64,000 nt of DNA, taken from positions 558,001-622,000 of the forward strand of contig NZ_WIPK01000001.1 of assembly GCF_012922555.1 (NCBI RefSeq), given 5' to 3'. A program made the translations under genes and the position numbers. This DNA comes from Paraclostridium dentum. Its GTDB lineage: Bacteria; Bacillota; Clostridia; Peptostreptococcales; Peptostreptococcaceae. The notes below the pieces were generated by a model. That model searched no databases. It worked only from the letters and a program-made list of their open reading frames with translations, and was not told the DNA's origin. Below, piece by piece: positions 63,064-64,000 of the stretch (positions are counted from its first letter, which is position 1; every line of letters starts with the position of its first letter).

Positions 63064-64000
63064 ATGGAAAATTTAAAAAAAACGTATCTACTGAGTGCAC
63101 ACGAAGCTTTAGGCGCAAAGATGATAGACTTTGCGGGATGGTATATGGCACTAGAATATGAAGGCTTAATAAAAGAACATGAATCTGTAAGAAATTATGC
63201 TGGATTATTTGATGTATCTCATATGGGAGAAATTATTATAAAAGGTGCACAAGCAAAGTCTTACTTACAAAACTTAATTACAAATGACATAGAAATATTA
63301 GAAGATAATCAAGCTATATATACGTTTATGTGCTATCCTAACGGAGGTGTAGTTGATGATTTATTAGTTTATAGATTCGATGAAAATAATTTTTATTTAG
63401 TAATAAATGCTAGTAATATAGAAAAAGATTTTAAGTGGATGAATGAAAACAAACAAGATTATGATATAGAAATAGAAAACATCTCTAGTGAAATTTCAGA
63501 ACTTGCAATTCAAGGACCTTTATCTCAAAGAATACTTCAAGAAATATGCAACGAAAATTTAGATGAAATTAAATCATTTTACTTCAATAAAAATATAAAA
63601 GTTGACCAAACATCAGTTCTAATATCTAGAACTGGATATACAGGCGAAGACGGATTTGAAATATATTGCAAAAATGAAGATGTAGAAAAAATATGGAACA
63701 AATTATTGGAAGTAGGTGAAAAATATAAACTTAAACCTTGTGGATTGGGTTGTAGAGATACATTAAGATTTGAGGCTGGATTACCCCTTTATGGAAATGA
63801 ATTAAGTGAAGCTATAACGCCACTAGAAGCTGGTTTTTCATTCTTTGTAAAGTTAGATAAAGGTAATTTTATAGGAAAAAATGAATTAAAAATGCAAAAA
63901 GAAAAAGGTTTAAATAGAAAGCTTATTGGATTTGAACTTACAGGTAAAGGTATAGCAAGACAAGGGTATGAGGTTATGGCTTATGAGAATGTAATAGGAT
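63064..64000 (+). CDS. gcvT: Aminomethyltransferase (glycine cleavage T protein), 5' part
   Basis: This enzyme transfers the methylene group of glycine to tetrahydrofolate in the glycine cleavage system. The frame starts at ATG 63064 (AAGGAG 9 bases before) and is still open at the window's end, after 312 codons of an expected 365-370. Visible motifs are GAKMIDFAGWYM, GLFDVSHMGE, SRTGYTGEDGFEIY and CRDTLRFEAGLPLYGNEL. It is controlled by the glycine riboswitch upstream; the rest of the gcv operon should follow outside the window. Confidence 0.96.
   Translation, partial: MENLKKTYLLSAHEALGAKMIDFAGWYMALEYEGLIKEHESVRNYAGLFDVSHMGEIIIKGAQAKSYLQNLITNDIEILEDNQAIYTFMCYPNGGVVDDLLVYRFDENNFYLVINASNIEKDFKWMNENKQDYDIEIENISSEISELAIQGPLSQRILQEICNENLDEIKSFYFNKNIKVDQTSVLISRTGYTGEDGFEIYCKNEDVEKIWNKLLEVGEKYKLKPCGLGCRDTLRFEAGLPLYGNELSEAITPLEAGFSFFVKLDKGNFIGKNELKMQKEKGLNRKLIGFELTGKGIARQGYEVMAYENVIG

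Overview
The window is very AT-rich, with strong AGGAGG-type ribosome binding sites, many TTG/GTG starts, short intergenic gaps and intrinsic terminators after most genes. Gene content (glycine-riboswitch gcvT, a CD3324-family HTH protein, PepSY, C_GCAxxG_C_C and DUF969/DUF979 proteins, HrcA-type clpB control, two UGA-containing HesB-like genes) points to an anaerobic Firmicute of the Clostridia, most likely Peptostreptococcaceae (Clostridioides/Paraclostridium/Paeniclostridium-like). The species cannot be fixed from the sequence. No rRNA, tRNA, CRISPR array, prophage or intact insertion sequence was seen. This is a chromosomal core region with accessory patches.

Layout. 1-3.5 kb: end of an LPG-synthase-type membrane protein, a dicarboxylate/amino-acid symporter, a small holin-like membrane protein, and a HesB/IscA-like gene interrupted by an in-frame TGA. 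3.7-6.5 kb: an operon with two-gene DUF969/DUF979 transporter, pyroglutamyl peptidase and gamma-glutamylcyclotransferase, which looks like a 5-oxoproline/gamma-glutamyl peptide module. 6.6-14.5 kb: an L,D-transpeptidase, topoisomerase III, a TIM-barrel isomerase-like protein, a PepSY protein, cysK-cysE and a heme oxygenase. 14.7-21.8 kb: EcsC, three GNATs, a methyltransferase, PH-domain, ParB-like, MBL-fold and Tim44-like proteins. 21.9-31 kb: a NatA-type ATPase with a NatB-CPBP protease fusion, a GlpA/GlpB-like flavoprotein pair, a MerR regulator, dUTPase, a ferric-reductase-like membrane protein and a YqhD-like alcohol dehydrogenase. 31-46 kb: secreted/membrane proteins of unknown role, a CD3324 plus Smr-less MutS2 pair behind a 16-codon leader and long inverted repeat, MTA/SAH nucleosidase, a DUF362 ferredoxin, a family 2 glycosyltransferase, YdcF, DUF503, a second TGA-interrupted HesB-like gene, and a C_GCAxxG_C_C/TDT transporter pair.

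46-51.2 kb: a 1217-residue secreted tandem 5'-nucleotidase is flanked by three copies of a roughly 320-nt structured RNA, one upstream and two in tandem downstream, each ending in its own intrinsic terminator. I cannot assign this RNA to a known class. 51.2-64 kb: a divergent MarR/azoreductase locus with two palindromic operators, a BFD-type 2Fe-2S protein, clpB behind a near-perfect CIRCE element, a second DUF362 protein, a DUF4177-like 47-residue protein, a GHL10-type glycoside hydrolase with an unusual six-cysteine insert, a YdjM-type hydrolase that appears to start with ATT, an S41 peptidase, a DUF2971 protein, and a tandem glycine riboswitch leading into gcvT, which runs off the end.

The two signals most worth following are (1) two paralogous HesB-like genes with TGA at the same homologous cysteine position and a matching hairpin immediately downstream, i.e. 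probable selenoproteins that ordinary gene calling misses or truncates, and (2) the three-copy structured RNA with compensatory changes around the 5'-nucleotidase gene.
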